From positions 4,916,001 through 4,980,000 of the forward strand of contig NC_084888.1 in NCBI RefSeq assembly GCF_958979055.1: 64,000 nt of DNA. The letters run 5' to 3'. A model generated the notes under the pieces. That model did not search any database. It saw nothing but the letters and a program-made list of their open reading frames with translations, and had not been told where the DNA came from. A program made the translations under genes and the position numbers. Below are positions 39,222 to 52,126 of this stretch, piece after piece; within the stretch, counting starts at the first letter, position 1; each line of letters begins with the position of its first letter. The stretch is from Alnus glutinosa. Lineage: Eukaryota > Streptophyta > Magnoliopsida > Fagales > Betulaceae.

Positions 39222-40726
39222 TTGAGTAGGGAAAAAGGGTTACAGGAAAATAAATATATTATTGATTTTAAAAGATTCGGAGGGTCACGGCCCAACAGGG
39301 TGAGCCTTGGGTAGTTGTTTGTGATGTTGCTGTTGAGACTTGAGAAATATGAAGAAAAATCTAGGAAACAATAAAAATCATAGTTGCTGAGAGAAAAAGT
39401 TTTGTCGTCTAAGAATGAGAGATTGACGAAAGAAAATTTGAGGGGGGTGGTCGAGCCAACCCCACCCCTGCGTTTATATTTATAATAATATTTTTATTTT
39501 TTCTTGTAAAGTTACACTGATTAATTCTGATGTGGATTTTTAAAATTGTTAAACCAAATGACTTAAAACGAAAATGCTTGCATTGACTTTTCTGTGCTAT
39601 TATTATTATTATTACTTTACTTTATTACTTTATTTACTTTATTATTACTTTATTTATTGGGGAAGTTCCTCAATTATCTAGCCTTTCCTTTGTGGATTTC
39701 TGACGTATTTGGCCACCCTAAATCCACACATCACGCATGCCTAAATCCATAGGACACCCCAACCTAGCCCAGATTTTTTTAAAAAAATATATATATACCC
39801 TTCTAATTATCACTCTATTTATAATATTTCTCTCAATATTTTAATTTTTGCAATATCTTTTCAATCTATCATTAGGGTCGCAACCGAAATGTCAAAAATA
39901 TAATCAATATACCATTTCTTGGTTTTTTCTTTTCTGAATTTCTTGCTTTTTTTTTAAAAAAATAATTTTGGGCGCTGAAATAGGACATTACAACCCCAGT
40001 AGCAAATTAGGGAGACATTACAAAAATTAAAATATTAAAAAAAAATTGCAACTAAAATGATAGTTTGATTGATAAATGTAGTTTTTTTTTTTTTTTCTTA
40101 TCTATGACCTTATTTTTGGATGCAAAGCCCAGATGGTGCTTTCGCCTTGTAGTTGAAGCACTAGATAGACAATCAAGGTTGACAAATCCCATCAAGACCG
40201 GGAAACAACGACGAATTTTTTCCCACTTCTCAAAATTTCAGCTATTAATTTGAACCATATCTATCTAATTAATTCAGCCATTCTATTAATTGCACATATG
40301 AGAAAGAAAGCCTTTACATCAAAATTTCCCCTTCTCCAAATCATCTTTCCCCTCATCAGCCTTGGGGAGTTGGACCCATAATGAATATAGTTTGCCCTAT
40401 AAACAAATTACAACTCCATGATGATTGTCTGGGTTAATATGTGAAACTTGTGCAGGCACAAGGCATACTATTATTCCTCTTTTTCCTTCTTTTCCAGGCA
40501 AAAGGCCAGGGCTTGCTAATTCATACATGCACAGAAATTGCAGTAAAACAATGCAATAAGTACGTATAGAAACTTATAGACATTAGGAATTAAAAAAGGA
40601 ACAACTTTTCCACATCAAATTACCATCATTTAAGTAATGATACAACCAAAAGCCATTATTTTTTCCTCTATTTTGTTTTTTGGCCACGACAATATATAGT
40701 ACCGCGCGAGCAAATTGTACTGCTCT
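37510..40726. other. Intergenic region, peroxidase to Cys-rich protein gene
   Basis: 37510-37900 is the presumed peroxidase promoter. A MITE lies at 38668-38847; long T/A tracts at 38993-39020 and 39184-39222; a (TTA)n-like stretch at 39598-39655. No gene recognised. Confidence 0.7.
38668..38847. mobile_element. Foldback MITE with 72-bp inverted ends
   Basis: 180 bp. The left AGAAATGATCCCTACACTCA, continuing through GTTGACGTGGCTGGTAATAT, is inverted almost perfectly at the right (about 5 differences in 70). A T-rich and A-rich loop separates the arms. It is inserted in a poly-T tract, so the target duplication cannot be read. High arm identity suggests a fairly recent insertion. Confidence 0.88.
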
Positions 40727-40968
40727 CTAACAGAGGTTACAGAACAAGTAATCGAAGCAGCTCTCTGTGCAGTCAAAGCAGCAAGAACAACTGCAACCCA
40801 CCAACATAATTAAATGACTGACAAATAATGTTAACAAAAATCCAATTTTTAAGGATTTGAAAAAAGATATTACCATTCATTGACGGCCTTGTCTTGCCCA
40901 TCTCCGTCAGCTTGGTACTCGAAGCTCTTGCTAGAAGTCTCTATGGCCTGTGGAGCCGGTGGTTCCAT
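40727..40968 (-). CDS. Small Cys-rich protein, 52 residues
   Basis: Two exons, 40968-40874 and 40790-40727, joined over an 83-bp GT-AG intron: 159 nt, 52 residues. The N-terminal half (MEPPAPQAIETSSKSFEYQ, then an acidic ADGDGQD stretch) is polar. The C-terminal 21 residues hold eight Cys (32, 33, 35, 36, 39, 43, 49, 52) with Phe, Leu and Tyr between. This resembles small plant proteins of the CYSTM type, whose Cys-rich tail associates with membranes and is linked to stress tolerance, but the match is by composition only. There is no signal peptide. The ATG follows a CT-repeat (minus-strand GA) 5' UTR. Without splicing the frame stops one codon after the donor, so the intron is essential. Function unknown. 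Confidence 0.72.
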
Positions 40969-42024
40969 CTTTCTCTCTCTCTCTCTCTCTCTCTGAGTTT
41001 GTTTTGGGAAGTCTGGGCAAGCACTGAACAACGGAAAGGAGAAAGGAATAATGTTGGGAAGGGAAGCACGTGAGTGCACTTTGGGTCGGCTGTCAGAGAT
41101 AGGTTGACGCCAAAAGACTTCACATTTTCCAATTTTCCAAAAGGATTATTCTTCCTTGATTTCCGATTGGTCCAATTATGGACAAAGAATCGTGCTTTAA
41201 AAATTTGATTTGACCAAATTATGGATGATTCCTCTCACAAATCACGGTGTCAACATTGAGAGGTAGAGGTTTATGTACGAAGGTGGTCCTACTTAGATCC
41301 TAGCCGTTTATGGGTTATCCATCAACTTTTCAGAGGTCAATCCAACGGTTAGAGACAAACTTCCAGAAAGGGTTGGGAAGAAAAAGGGTTTCACCACCAC
41401 TGATACTGACGTCCATTATTAGTGGGATAAAAATTAACTACAAATTAATTTGTAGTTATTTATTACAAATTAAACTAATAAAATTATATGTGTTCTTTAA
41501 ATATATTATTTAAAAACTGATTTATAGTTAATTCTTATAGACCAATGAGCCAGCCTAATTATAGTGTCCTTTGATGCAGAATACATCTAATTTCTCATAA
41601 AGGATAGGCTCTATCTGGGGCAAGTCCGACCCAGCCAATAAATCCACGAAAAAGCCAAAGCCAAAGCCAAATTAGCATACGTATGAAGTCCTGCCATTGG
41701 CAGCATACAGCTTAAATTTTGTTGTCACAGTCCAATAATCTCCTCTTTTCTTTTCTTTTCTTTTTATTTTTGGCTGTTTTGTCACTTTTTATCCTCTCTC
41801 ACATATAATAATGTTTTTCCAAGAAAAAACGATGGGGATTCAACTTTACTGCCTTTTGAGTTTTGACTCAGTGTGGTCGGTCGCTGTTGGTAAGCGCTGG
41901 TGTCTATTGGGCTACGTAATTGTCGAGTTGGCTTTTGAACGGGAAAGGGCAGAGAAAAAGGGAGAGTGAATCGTTATCTATTATTGTGCAATTCATTTTA
42001 AAGTTCGCTCGTGGTACATCAAAT
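40969..42024. other. Intergenic region upstream of the Cys-rich gene
   Basis: 40972-40994 is a CT microsatellite in the likely 5' UTR. The remainder is AT-rich with no gene or clear element, up to the tRNA. Confidence 0.65.
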
Positions 42025-42098
42025 GACCGCATAGCGCAGTGGATTAGCGCGTCTGACTTCGGATCAGAAGGTCGTGGGTTCGACTCCCACTGTGGTCG
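42025..42098 (+). tRNA. tRNA-Arg (anticodon TCG)
   Basis: 74 nt with a full cloverleaf: acceptor GACCGCA pairing TGTGGTC, A box TAGCGCAGTGGATTAGCG, anticodon stem TCTGA/TCAGA with loop CTTCGGA (anticodon TCG, reads CGA), variable AGGTC, T arm GTGGGTTCGACTCCCAC, discriminator G. No intron. A CAA motif lies just upstream (42020-42022) and a T-rich terminator downstream, as in plant Pol III tRNA genes. Confidence 0.96.
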
Positions 42099-43280
42099 TT
42101 TCTATTTTCAAATTAGCAGACAAAATTTTGAACTGTTATAGATGGCCATTTTCATTTTCCACCTTGTATTTAGAAGCATTTCCACTTCGTTTCCTTTATA
42201 ATTTTCTTTCATTTAAGTCTTTATGGAGTGACAAAACTCTCCTTTGTAATTTTCGGTTTCCCATTTCCTTTGTTTGAATATATATATATATGACTGAGAA
42301 TGGGAAAAGCCTTTAAAAGTTGTAAGAATCCCATTAAAATTATGTTCCTTCAGAATAAATCCTCTAAATTAATTTTTTACCCTCTTAAAAGGCTTCAAAA
42401 ATTGTAAGAATCCCTCTAAAATTATGTTCCTTTGGAATAAATCCTCTAAAATTATTTTTTTCCCTCTTAAAAAGCCTTTTTTTTTAAAAAAAAAAAAAAA
42501 AATTAGTTTTGTCCATTTCTTACCTAAAATTATAGTTCCGCCCCTCTCTACCCCCCATAAAAATGATTAACATCATCAACGAAAAGGCCTAAGCCATGAG
42601 AATGAGTGGCAAATTTTGAACTGCTTCAAAACTTTTCTGGGCAATGAGTGAAATGTAAGACCCAAAAAAAAAATGTTGCATTGAATTCTCAAACATGGGA
42701 GCAATGGTTTTTGGTCCGACAATTTGTCCTAACATCCTATGTATTCCAGAGAAGCTTTTGCCTCTGCTAGTGCGTCCGAAGAAATTTGAGCGAAAAAGTA
42801 CCGCTCAAATTGCAAGAACCAAGACAAGAAATGAATCTACAAAACCCAATAAAATAAATATCACTAACTGAAGCAAATTACATAAAACAGGGACATAAAA
42901 AAGGAGAGAAGAAGATAGATCAATAATTTCAACTTCTAATTTCTACAAACTCCTATTTGAATCCAATATACATGGATGTGAAATTATTACATTCAGAAGG
43001 TAAGGTTAAGGTTAACTCCCGTAATTTCTGAAGCTCTAAATCAGAGAATAGTCTACAGAAATTGCTTCTAAAATTCTCGTGCAGACAAACTTCCAGTAGG
43101 AAGAAGCTTTTATGACTTCAAGAGGATGGTAAAGACGATGCGGAGAACTATTATCAAAACTCTCAATGGCTGAGTCATCAACTAGAGCATCCATGAAGTC
43201 TATAATACAGTTCTGGAGCTGCGTACGTATCAGCAAAACCCATGACGAGAAGGCAGCAGCAGTTCTTCCTTTTCCGCAGA
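42099..43280. other. Intergenic region, tRNA to MAPKKK5 3' end
   Basis: Holds the 81-bp tandem repeat at 42305. 42880-43280 is the likely 3' UTR of the kinase gene. No other feature seen. Confidence 0.65.
42305..42475. repeat. Two tandem copies of an 81-bp unit
   Basis: TTGTAAGAATCCC(A/C)T(T/C), AAAATTATGTTCCTT, GGAATAAATCCTCTAAA, CCCTCTTAAAA occurs twice in direct order (starting about 42319 and 42397). Confidence 0.85.
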
Positions 43281-46200
43281 TTATCTGAAATTACTACTCT
43301 TTTTGGTGACATGGTTTAAACTGCTGGAAGCACTTGTAGAAGGGCTAGGATGACGTGTGTTGCAACTTAAGTGTGGCGGAGAAAAACTAGAAGGGGGCTC
43401 GAGGGTAGAGCGAGGAGAATGACGGGACGCCACTGTTAAGTCGGAAGTTTCATGATGAGATTGTTGGCCAGTCTCACTGGAGAAAAAGAATAATGCATGA
43501 AGCTGGAGTGGCAGTCATGCAAGAGAATGCATTCAAGTTCATGGTCTCTTTTTTTTTTTCTTTTTTTTTTTTCAGATATTTGTGGTCTAACTTTGCAAGG
43601 ACGGCAAGGGAGAAGGTAATGTAGAAAGTAATTCTTACCACTCACAAGCCAACTTTTCTTTTGCAATCTGTGTGCCCGGGAACATTGGAAACTGATCGCG
43701 TTTATTTTCAGATAGTTCTCTTGGACTAAGGGGTTTATCCTGTCGAAGTAAGACAACTATAATACAAACAACAAAATTCCGCAAAAAAACAAATGGAGTG
43801 GCATTTATATTTACCGTCAAGTTCATTCCATTAAATGCTTGGTTGCAAGACAGGACATCAAGCTGCTGTGAGTTTTTCAGGAACCGATGTTCTAGTAACT
43901 TGGTGGCAGACAGTCTCTCTGCAGGATTTCTCCGAAAGCAGCACCGTAAAAAATCCTTCCCCTCAGTTGACAATGTCTCTGGTATGGGAGGGGTATCCCT
44001 CAAAACCTTGAACATGGCTGCAGCCTGCATCAATACGATAAATAAAATTTAAACAAGAGTGGGAAGATCTAAATGAAAATAATACGAATAATGAAACTCC
44101 AACTACAATATTCCAAGTTGTTAGCTATTGTGCTACAAGAACAGGACATAAATCCACTCTCTCTCTCTCTCTCTCTCTCTCCCTCTCTAAGCATTTCTTA
44201 GACAAACTACCAATTCGTGGGACATGCCAGCCATATTCATTTCATAACTTACTAAAAACTATTGCCAACTGCACCCCTCTTGATCTTGTAAGCACACTGA
44301 CACTGCCAATATAACAAGGTAATTTGCAAAAAAAAAAATCTATATTTAAAAGAAAAAACTTTTAGAGAGAAAAATCCACCAACACCCCCTTGATCTTGTA
44401 AGAAAACCTCTCCCATCACCTCATTTTGAATACCTCTTTTTGCCAAGCGCATGATAGAGATTCCATACAAGACCATATGTAAATACACATTTTTGATACA
44501 TCAGCAGTTTTTGAGGCTGATGCTTAGCATAACAGAGGACAAAATGAGGAGTGTACTGAATATAAACCTTAGTAAACTGAATATGATGAAGTGTTACTGT
44601 AATTTTTTTGTTTTTGTTTTTTTTCAAAAGTCAATATGCAAAGAGACCTCAACTTCTATTGTAATACTCCAGGTTGAAGGTTTCATGGGAAATAAAACAC
44701 AGAGGAACATTAGGTGCCTACCCCTTCAAACTCACTCCAAGGAGGTTTTCCGGTGAGCATTTCAATAATGGTACAACCCAAACTCCAAATATCGACAGCA
44801 AGAGCCAGCTCAGGGCTGGAATCTTTTTGCATCACAGCTTGCATAAGCTGCAGAAAGGCAGTGATGTCAGTATGGGAAGAAACAGGAAAGTAACAAACTC
44901 ATGTAGCAGCAACAAGATACCTCTGGAGCCATCCAGTATGGACTTCCCTTTAGAGAAAGATCAGCTGCTTGTCCAGTAAGCTGTGCAACAATTAAGTCCT
45001 AATATTAGAAAATAAACTAGAATCCCATAAAAAGAGACTAAGAATGGTTATACATGGCAAATTCTAGAATTAGGTAGTCAGCACTAAGCCAAGGTAAATA
45101 ACTTGTAATTGTCTAAATTATCAGCTCGTTGCCATGGCCAGGGGGTGATTAGCTACTGGCGTTATCAACAATATCCCAGTAAAGGATTCACAAGTTTAAA
45201 ATCAAGAACCTGATCATCCACCTAAATTCTTTAAGAATGGAATTGAATGAAATACAAAAATCTAAGCAAATATTGCAATTTGAAATATTATACAAGAACG
45301 TTTTTCAATAAGTTAGCATGCTGCTTTCACATAACAGGGCCACGAAGTCGCACATTTGCATGAGCACAAGAACAGCCATCTTCACAACCATAGACTAAAT
45401 CTTCAATTGAACATTTTAGCATACAAATGTCAAGTTATCTTTTTAAAACTTCTTCAACAAGTATTAAAAATATTCTATCATGAGAAAAGAAGGAACAAGT
45501 AGGTGTAGTCAAAAACATTATCTCCACAAAAGGTCAAGGAGATGGGGGACTATATCTTAGTTGAATCTATACAGTAAGAAGAAGAAGAAATATCATCAAC
45601 TGTATGTAAAAGGGAGAATGACCATATTGAATGAGAAACCATTGTGCAAAAGAAAAGTAAAACACAACTTGATACACAAAAAAGAAGAAGAAGAAGAACC
45701 CGACTCACATGTTTAGCCATGCCAAAATCAGCAAGCTTGACAACTCCAGATGAGTCAACAAGCAAGTTGGCCCCTTTGATGTCCCTATGGAATAAGGGGG
45801 GGGAAAAATCAAGCAGACAAAAAAAAAATGTCGGGAGGCATATTATGTGTCATTAAGAAAATTAGCCCCAATACTACTTCCAAACTGAATAAATGCATAA
45901 AAGTTTCACATTCTTAAGCGTCATACTCTAGCTTGCAACATAAAGTATATGCTGAGACTGTTTCAACAAATTAAATCAAACATGAATTGCACCTGTGAAT
46001 TGTCTTCGTGCTATGCAAGTAAGCCAACCCAGAGAGAATATGGCGAGTAAAATTGCGAACAACAGATTCTGTTATGGCTCCACAATGTTCACGAACATAC
46101 TTATTGATTGAACCAGGATGAACGTACTCCAGATATATATAAAACCGGTCTTCAACCTGCATATGCTTAACGTCAACTCCATACATCGGTTCAAGGACAC

Positions 46201-49196
46201 TGCAATTGACAATGTTGAGATAGGTCTCTTAACATGCAACCGGGAGAATACTTACTATTTCACTACCATAGTACTGCACAATATTTGGATGCTTCAGCTG
46301 GCTGAGAAATTTTATTTCCTGAAATCAATAATAGGAATAAGTGGAGGCAGCAAGAAAACCAAATAAATAATCATAAAGATAATTGTCTTTTATAAGTGGT
46401 AAGAATTGTATAAGAGAAAAAGGGAAGCCTCACGTGCAATGGACGTGTACACAAAGCTCTCATTAAGAATTACATTCGCAAAGAAAGAGAACCAATAAAT
46501 CTACAAATGAAATTGTAGCAGTGGTGCCAAGCGGATGAGACAATCAAATGAGAATCTAATGAACACTGATTTCAACTCAACAATTGACAACTCCAACACA
46601 TGATAATTTATTCTTAAATATTTTAAAGCTGAAAAAAAAAACTTTCTAGTGAAAATGAAAGACCTGTGATGTCAGTCATAGGGAAGATAATGCACAGGAT
46701 GCAAAACCTTCCTAGTGAAAATAAGATAAATAGAGAAAGATACAAAATCTAGACAAACAAACTTTCTAGAGAAAATGAAAGACCTGTGATGTCAGTCATA
46801 GGGAAAGCTCCCAAGGCTGGAAAGTCAACGAACAGACACACATGCACACATACACCATACAAAATCTAGACAAACAAACTTTCTAGTGAAAATGAAAGAC
46901 CTGTGATGTCAGTCATAGGGAAAGTTCCTAAGGCTGGAAAGTCAACGAACAGACACACATGCACACATACACCATTCACAGTAAAATCTTACACTCTAAA
47001 ACAATGAAGAAAACCTATAAGGTCCATTAACATTGTCCATGCAATAATTATCCTTGAGCATATACTTGTTCACCTGTCATGTCAACCATCACCATTTTCA
47101 CACATTCCAACTATTCGTTGCATGCATGTTTGCCACAGGTTACTCATTAGCTTTTTATCTTTGTACATGAGGAGATGGATGAGCTAATGTTTTCCCTATT
47201 CTGAGGAATAAGATACAGAATGCAAGCTAAACAAAAGCATTTTTTAGTACGAGATTTCCTTAGGTCAAGAAAAAAGAAATTGATATATTTGACAACAATA
47301 TAAGTGTTTCCACAGCGAACTAGTAGTGCAATAATTCTGGAGAGTAACCTGCTGTAACTGCTTCATACACTCTGCAGATTTTGGGTCATCAGGAAATAAT
47401 CCAACTTCCTTCAATGCACATAAAGCTCCGGTTTCCCTGTAAGAAGAGAGTTACTATACTTGGACTTTACCGAAACAAAAGAAACAAGCATAATTGCATG
47501 GAATGTATATACCTATTGGTGGCAACATAAACACTTCCAAATGTACCACGACCAATAAGCTTTCCTTTTTGCCATTGACTATTCATTGGCACCGACTCTG
47601 ATCTAGCTATAGCTTGAGGAATGGGAGCTGACAGTAAAGGTGTGGCTGCTCCAGGAGGACGAGGTAATGGGTGGACGTTTCCAGGACAATTACTTTCACG
47701 GCGTGCTGTTGAGGTTTCAAGGGATAATTTGGAAGTCAATGGCGATGCAGGTCCATTTGGGCTTTTGGGGTTTTGTTGGGGACTTTTCGCTCGGGGGCTG
47801 TGAAGAGGAGAAGTATCAGAACTAAATGCAGAGCAATCAAAAAATGCAGGGGGAGGGAGCCCTGGAATCATTTCCGAGGTTGGCATCTCCGGAGCAGACC
47901 ATGCTTGATTTCCCCTAGGAATCATATAGTAGTAATACGGAAATGAATCAGCTACACTGTGCCTTGGGGGGCTGAGTAAAGGACTCGAGAAAGGACTATT
48001 AGGAGCACTCCTTATGGGAACACTGATCCTGAAGTCATTTCTTGACCTTTGTGAGACATTTAGATGTGGATGGTCCCTCCTAGATGACTTCGTATCAACA
48101 TGATCCGTACTCTTTCTAGCGTCTCTTGCGTCTGGCCTAGAAAACACACTGAAATACGACGTGTTAACAGAGGCAAAAGGTCGGCATAATTATGGTACTA
48201 CTACTACCATTCTTCCCAATTGGGCAACTAATAAGATCCAAGGGCATACGGCATATACATTTAAACAGAATAACGAATTTGGCTTTGGCTTTGGTGCTGT
48301 AAAAAAACTAAAGGAGCGGGAAAAACTTAGTTCGGCAATCAACAAAGTTACAGATGTAACTAAAATGCGCGCTTTCCTAATAAAACACACACACAACACA
48401 AGCAAACAACCAGAACGCCCTTGATTCAGCTAATATAACTGAAACAATTATTAATCCCCAATTTAACACAACAGCCAAAGTCAGCCATATTTTGAATGTA
48501 AGATTTTTTTTTTTTTTGCAAAAACCCAGACAGAATAGGAACAAAAAGGGAAATCCGCCGCTGATTATTCTTCTAGGAAAAAAAAAAAAAAAAAAAAGAT
48601 CAATGCCTTAACTTGTAAATTTATGCGAATAAAAAAAATATCTCCAACCAAAAAAAAAAATAAAAAAGTAAACTAATATGAAATTAAACAAAGTATACTA
48701 CGCAATTCAATGAACCAACAAAGATCAAGATTTACCTTCGAATCGGAGAGTTTGAGGAAGCTCGGTCTTTATCTCGCTCCTCAACGGCTCGGTTCGGCCC
48801 GGTCTTCGGCGAAGGCAGCGGGAAGTCCACGTCGTCGGAACTCGGCCCCTCCTTCCGGCGAAAAATCCCGAATTCCGGCAGCGGAAGAGGCTGCGGCTTC
48901 GCCGAGGGCGCTGTAGAGGACCTCCCAGTCGCCGCAGTAGAGAACTCCGCGTGGCTAGGCGATCGCACCAGCTGCACAAACCGCTCCTCCGGCGCGCAGC
49001 CTGGAGTGTCGCGGTTGGTGAAATACCGGAGCTTCCGGTGACGCGTGAACCTCCCTATCCTGCCGAGACGCCAGGCCCCGGCGGGCACCTCGGTGCTCTT
49101 CCTACCTGGCGGCGATTCTCCGCCCGGAGATTTTAACGACGCGGACGACGACGCGGATTGAGAAGACGTGAAGGAAATGTTAGGCAACCAACGCAT
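43281..49196 (-). CDS. MAPKKK5: MAP kinase kinase kinase, MAPKKK5 type
   Basis: Eleven exons: 49196-48736, 48148-47513, 47436-47349, 46318-46256, 46156-45993, 45784-45709, 44980-44921, 44847-44722, 44024-43815, 43739-43639, 43476-43281. They sum to 2181 nt, 726 residues. The start MRWLPNISF matches Arabidopsis MAPKKK5 (At5g66850). Residues 1-345 are Ser/Pro-rich and low complexity with conserved islands ([29 protein letters not shown]). The MEKK-type kinase domain spans about 350-605: loop [10 protein letters not shown], catalytic Lys in [16 protein letters not shown] split by intron 5, [15 protein letters not shown] and [16 protein letters not shown]. The tail is Ser-rich. In Arabidopsis MAPKKK5 is activated by receptor-like cytoplasmic kinases and drives MKK4/5-MPK3/6 immune signalling; this role is inferred by orthology. 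All kinase motifs are intact. 46641-46980 in intron 3 is a tandem repeat. Confidence 0.96.
46641..46980. repeat. Tandem repeat, period about 117-120 bp, three copies (first partial)
   Basis: ACTTTCTAG(A/T)GAAAATGAAA, GACCTGTGATGTCAGTCATA recurs at 46641, 46761 and 46878. The last two copies continue together through GGCTGGAAAGTCAACGAACA and CACATGCACACATACACCAT. Lies in MAPKKK5 intron 3. Confidence 0.9.
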
Positions 49197-49496
49197 TGTT
49201 GCGTCCAATCATACCTTAAAAATAGTTCGCACACACAAATGATATTTGATTTCAGTGAATGGATTGCAGAGGAGGAAGAAAAAGGTGGTCGGGCATAAGA
49301 GAGAGGCTCCTAGGAGAAGATCCATGGGAACCGTGGATCTTCTTCGAGTGACATGGATGGTGCCCGAGTCCTTGCTTTGCTTTGTTTGGTTCTCTCCCTC
49401 CAACGCGGTTTACAACGTACTTCCACGCCAAACGGGAATGGTGTGTTCATTTTGAGAGGTCAATATGCTCTGCTTCTAACGAAGTCAAGGCTTCAA

Positions 49497-49541
49497 GAGA
49501 GAGAGAGACAGAGACAGAGACAGACAGAGAGAGAGAGGGCG
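49497..49541. repeat. GA/CAGA simple repeat
   Basis: Runs of GAGAGA and GACAGA about 300 bases upstream of the MAPKKK5 start codon, in its presumed promoter. Confidence 0.9.
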
Positions 49542-49969
49542 TTGCTGTTACTGTTGCTGTTTTATAATTATATTTCGTTGTTTCTTCTATTTTGGATCGA
49601 GGTTGTTGGGCAGTTGCTATGCCTACGTGACAGCACTCAACCCTAATTTTATATCTTTAATTTATAATTTTATAATTAATTTCTTCTACATTTTCCCTAC
49701 AAATTGAGCATGTATTTTTGACAAATATTAGAGAAAAATTTTCAATCTCAATTTATGGCACACCATGACACTTTTCAAACAAAAGCAAAAAAATATATTC
49801 CAAAATACATTAACAAACAAACCTTTCTAAAAAACTATGTATATTTTTTATTAGTTAAAGGAAGTTAAATATTATGTTCTTTCAATTCATGTAGCTCATT
49901 GATACTAAGATCCGAGTAATTTTAAATGTTTATTAACCGTTCATTAAGTGTTTATACAAAAATAAAGTA

Positions 49970-50038
49970 ATTTTTAAAATTATCATTGGGCGTGTGATTG
50001 ATCATATATTAATTTTTATCAAATTGTAATTTTAAAAG
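49970..50038. mobile_element. Short foldback element, same family as 5813 and 17101
   Basis: TTTTTAAAATTATCATT at the left is inverted by AAATTGTAATTTTAAAAGT at the right; the core contains GTGATTGATCATATATTAAT. Confidence 0.6.
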
Positions 50039-51186
50039 TCACCTCATTTTTTTATGGACAGTTTATATACATTTAGAATTACTCCTATAAAAGGACACGG
50101 TTAAGATTTTATTTTTGTTGTATCTAAAAATAACGTGACACGAAAATATATACGCTTTTAAATTCATAAAATTTAATTAACCATGAATTTTAGTTGAGAT
50201 GAAGAGGAGGGGAGATCCTGTTCTAACCATAGAATCATTCACTATTTAATGCATTAATTAAAAAGGAGTGCATTAATTTGGGGGCCTACCAAGTTTCATA
50301 ACACACACTGTAGGAGTCCGTCAATATGTGTCTTTCAAGGAATGTAGTAATCTATTATTCCATATAATATGATCTGCCAAACACAACTGGAACATAAGAA
50401 AACATGGACATGTGCTATTTTACTATTTTTGTCCTGCTTCTAATTAAGTAGACTTCTGAAGGAGAGAGGCTTTCCAGATTTTGGAAGAGAAATCTTAATC
50501 TAAACCCTCGTCTCATCTTTTTTTCTGATGCGGCATTTCCATTAATCTTTGATTATTATTTTTTTTTTTTTACTATTATTTTTTATTTTAACAATGCCTC
50601 ATTTAAGGGATGAATCAAAACATTAATATAGTGATTTCAATGATACAAAGCATTAACACCTTCATTTAGCAAAGGAGGTGACTATCGGCCATCTCCTCTC
50701 TTAGCTTTTTTTTTAAAAAAAATAATAATAATAATTTATAGTTTTTATTATGAGTGACATGTGTCACCGAATAACTAGATTTGACATGACACACTAATAA
50801 AAATCATCAAATTTTTTTGACAAAATTTGATATTAAATACACCAAGCATTAAATATATTTCTAAAGAGTAATCTTAGAAACCGTATTTTTATTATACAAA
50901 TATCTCACAATGTTGATATGACAGTCTCAACTAATCCTTACATCAATCATTACTGAGAAAAAAAGAAAAAAATAAAAGTAAAGTAAACACTACACTCCTA
51001 TCCTATTTGACTGGTGTGTCATCGACTCTTAAATTTTATGATTAGTCCTTGTCAAGTAAACAAATTTATTCAAACACATATTTGTATGCAATACCAATTC
51101 CAATTTTGTGAACTTTTCAAGTTAAATAACATATACAATTAGAGAAATTATTTCTATGGATTTTTTTTTTTTTTTTTGTATTACTA

Positions 51187-52126
51187 TTTTTTTTTTTTTT
51201 TAACACAGTGCCGTCTTATTCCATTCAAATCAAAGAACAACTCCCCAAAAGAGGTACAAACCAAGGAAGAAAACATTACAATTAAGGCACCAGTAACAAA
51301 TCTAAACGCCCAAAGGCGAGAAACTGGGCCCGAAAGCCGTCGGAGTGAACAAAGATGAAGAATCTCTACCCACAAAACCAGGAAAACCTGGTTTGAAGCA
51401 GCTACCCACTGGTAGACTGTGATTACAAGCTGGAATATACAACAAACACCAACACAAACAGAAACCCAGACAGCAGACACCAGCAAGAAACGACTGCCGG
51501 AGACGGCGCGTGTAAAACACGCCCCCTCGCCGGGAACCTTTCTAGCAACAGACGACTTCTACAAGCTGAGATCGACATCTTTCGAGACCGGAAAAAACAG
51601 TTGTAGCCCACACACGCAAAAGCATAAGAACTGAAACGTCGGCGCGTGCGGGTCATGACCGACCATGGACGAACAGCACAGCCTCAAAAAATGACCATCC
51701 TGACCAGAAGAGGTCGGCCATCGCACTTGAAAAGTTCTTGCTGAAGAAAAACCAGCCGAGGCTAATAGATCTGGCGTTGAACAAACCTCCACCGGAAATC
51801 CTCCAACACCCACCGTTCTTCACGGGTCAGCACCTGAAATCACTGTTTACCACAAGAAAACTACAGAAACAGAAAAAAGGAAAAAAAACCACAACCTCCA
51901 CCGGTACAATCACCGAGAGGAACAAAAACTTCTACAGCCAAAAGGCTAGGAGACAAAAACCCCATGCCCTAATGGCCAGGGGAACACCAGCACCAGGAGG
52001 AGGAGACGTGGAGCCTCCCCCCCCGCCCCCCCCCCCCCGGCGGTGAAACGGAGCTTAACTGAGTTTACTCTCTCTCTCTTTCTAGAAAATACAGACCTTC
52101 TCTCTCTAGAAAGAGAACCCCTCCCA
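51187..52126 (-). mobile_element. ~0.94-kb poly(A) retroposon, copy 1
   Basis: Read on the minus strand it starts with a GA-rich leader near 52126 (CTAGAGAGAGAAGGTC) and ends in a poly-A tail (T run 51187-51202). It is GC-richer than its surroundings. It shares colinear blocks with the element at 54285-55282: CTCCTCCTCCTGG, CCTGGCC(A/G)TTAGGGC, GGTGGAGGTTGT, AGATCT(A/G)TTA(G/A)CCTCGG, CACAGTCTACC and GTAGCTGCTT(C/T)AA. No convincing long open frame, no RT motif. A target duplication was not found. The ends suggest a non-autonomous non-LTR (LINE-dependent) element. Confidence 0.7.

Larger units (their letters stand above)
49197..51186. other. MAPKKK5 5' flank and AT-rich spacer
   Basis: 49197-49600 is likely 5' UTR and promoter and includes a GA/CAGA repeat (49497-49541). 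Further right it is AT-rich, with a short foldback element (49970-50038), a diverged relative of the 4499 repeat (about 50868-50970) and T tracts. No gene recognised. Confidence 0.65.

Noticed and set aside
49197-49208. Four-codon upstream extension of MAPKKK5
   Set aside because: It begins at TTG, not [12 protein letters not shown] at 49196 matches the family start.
52061-52126. CT-rich end of retroposon copy 1 as a plain microsatellite
   Set aside because: It aligns with the GA-rich leader of copy 2, so it belongs to the element.
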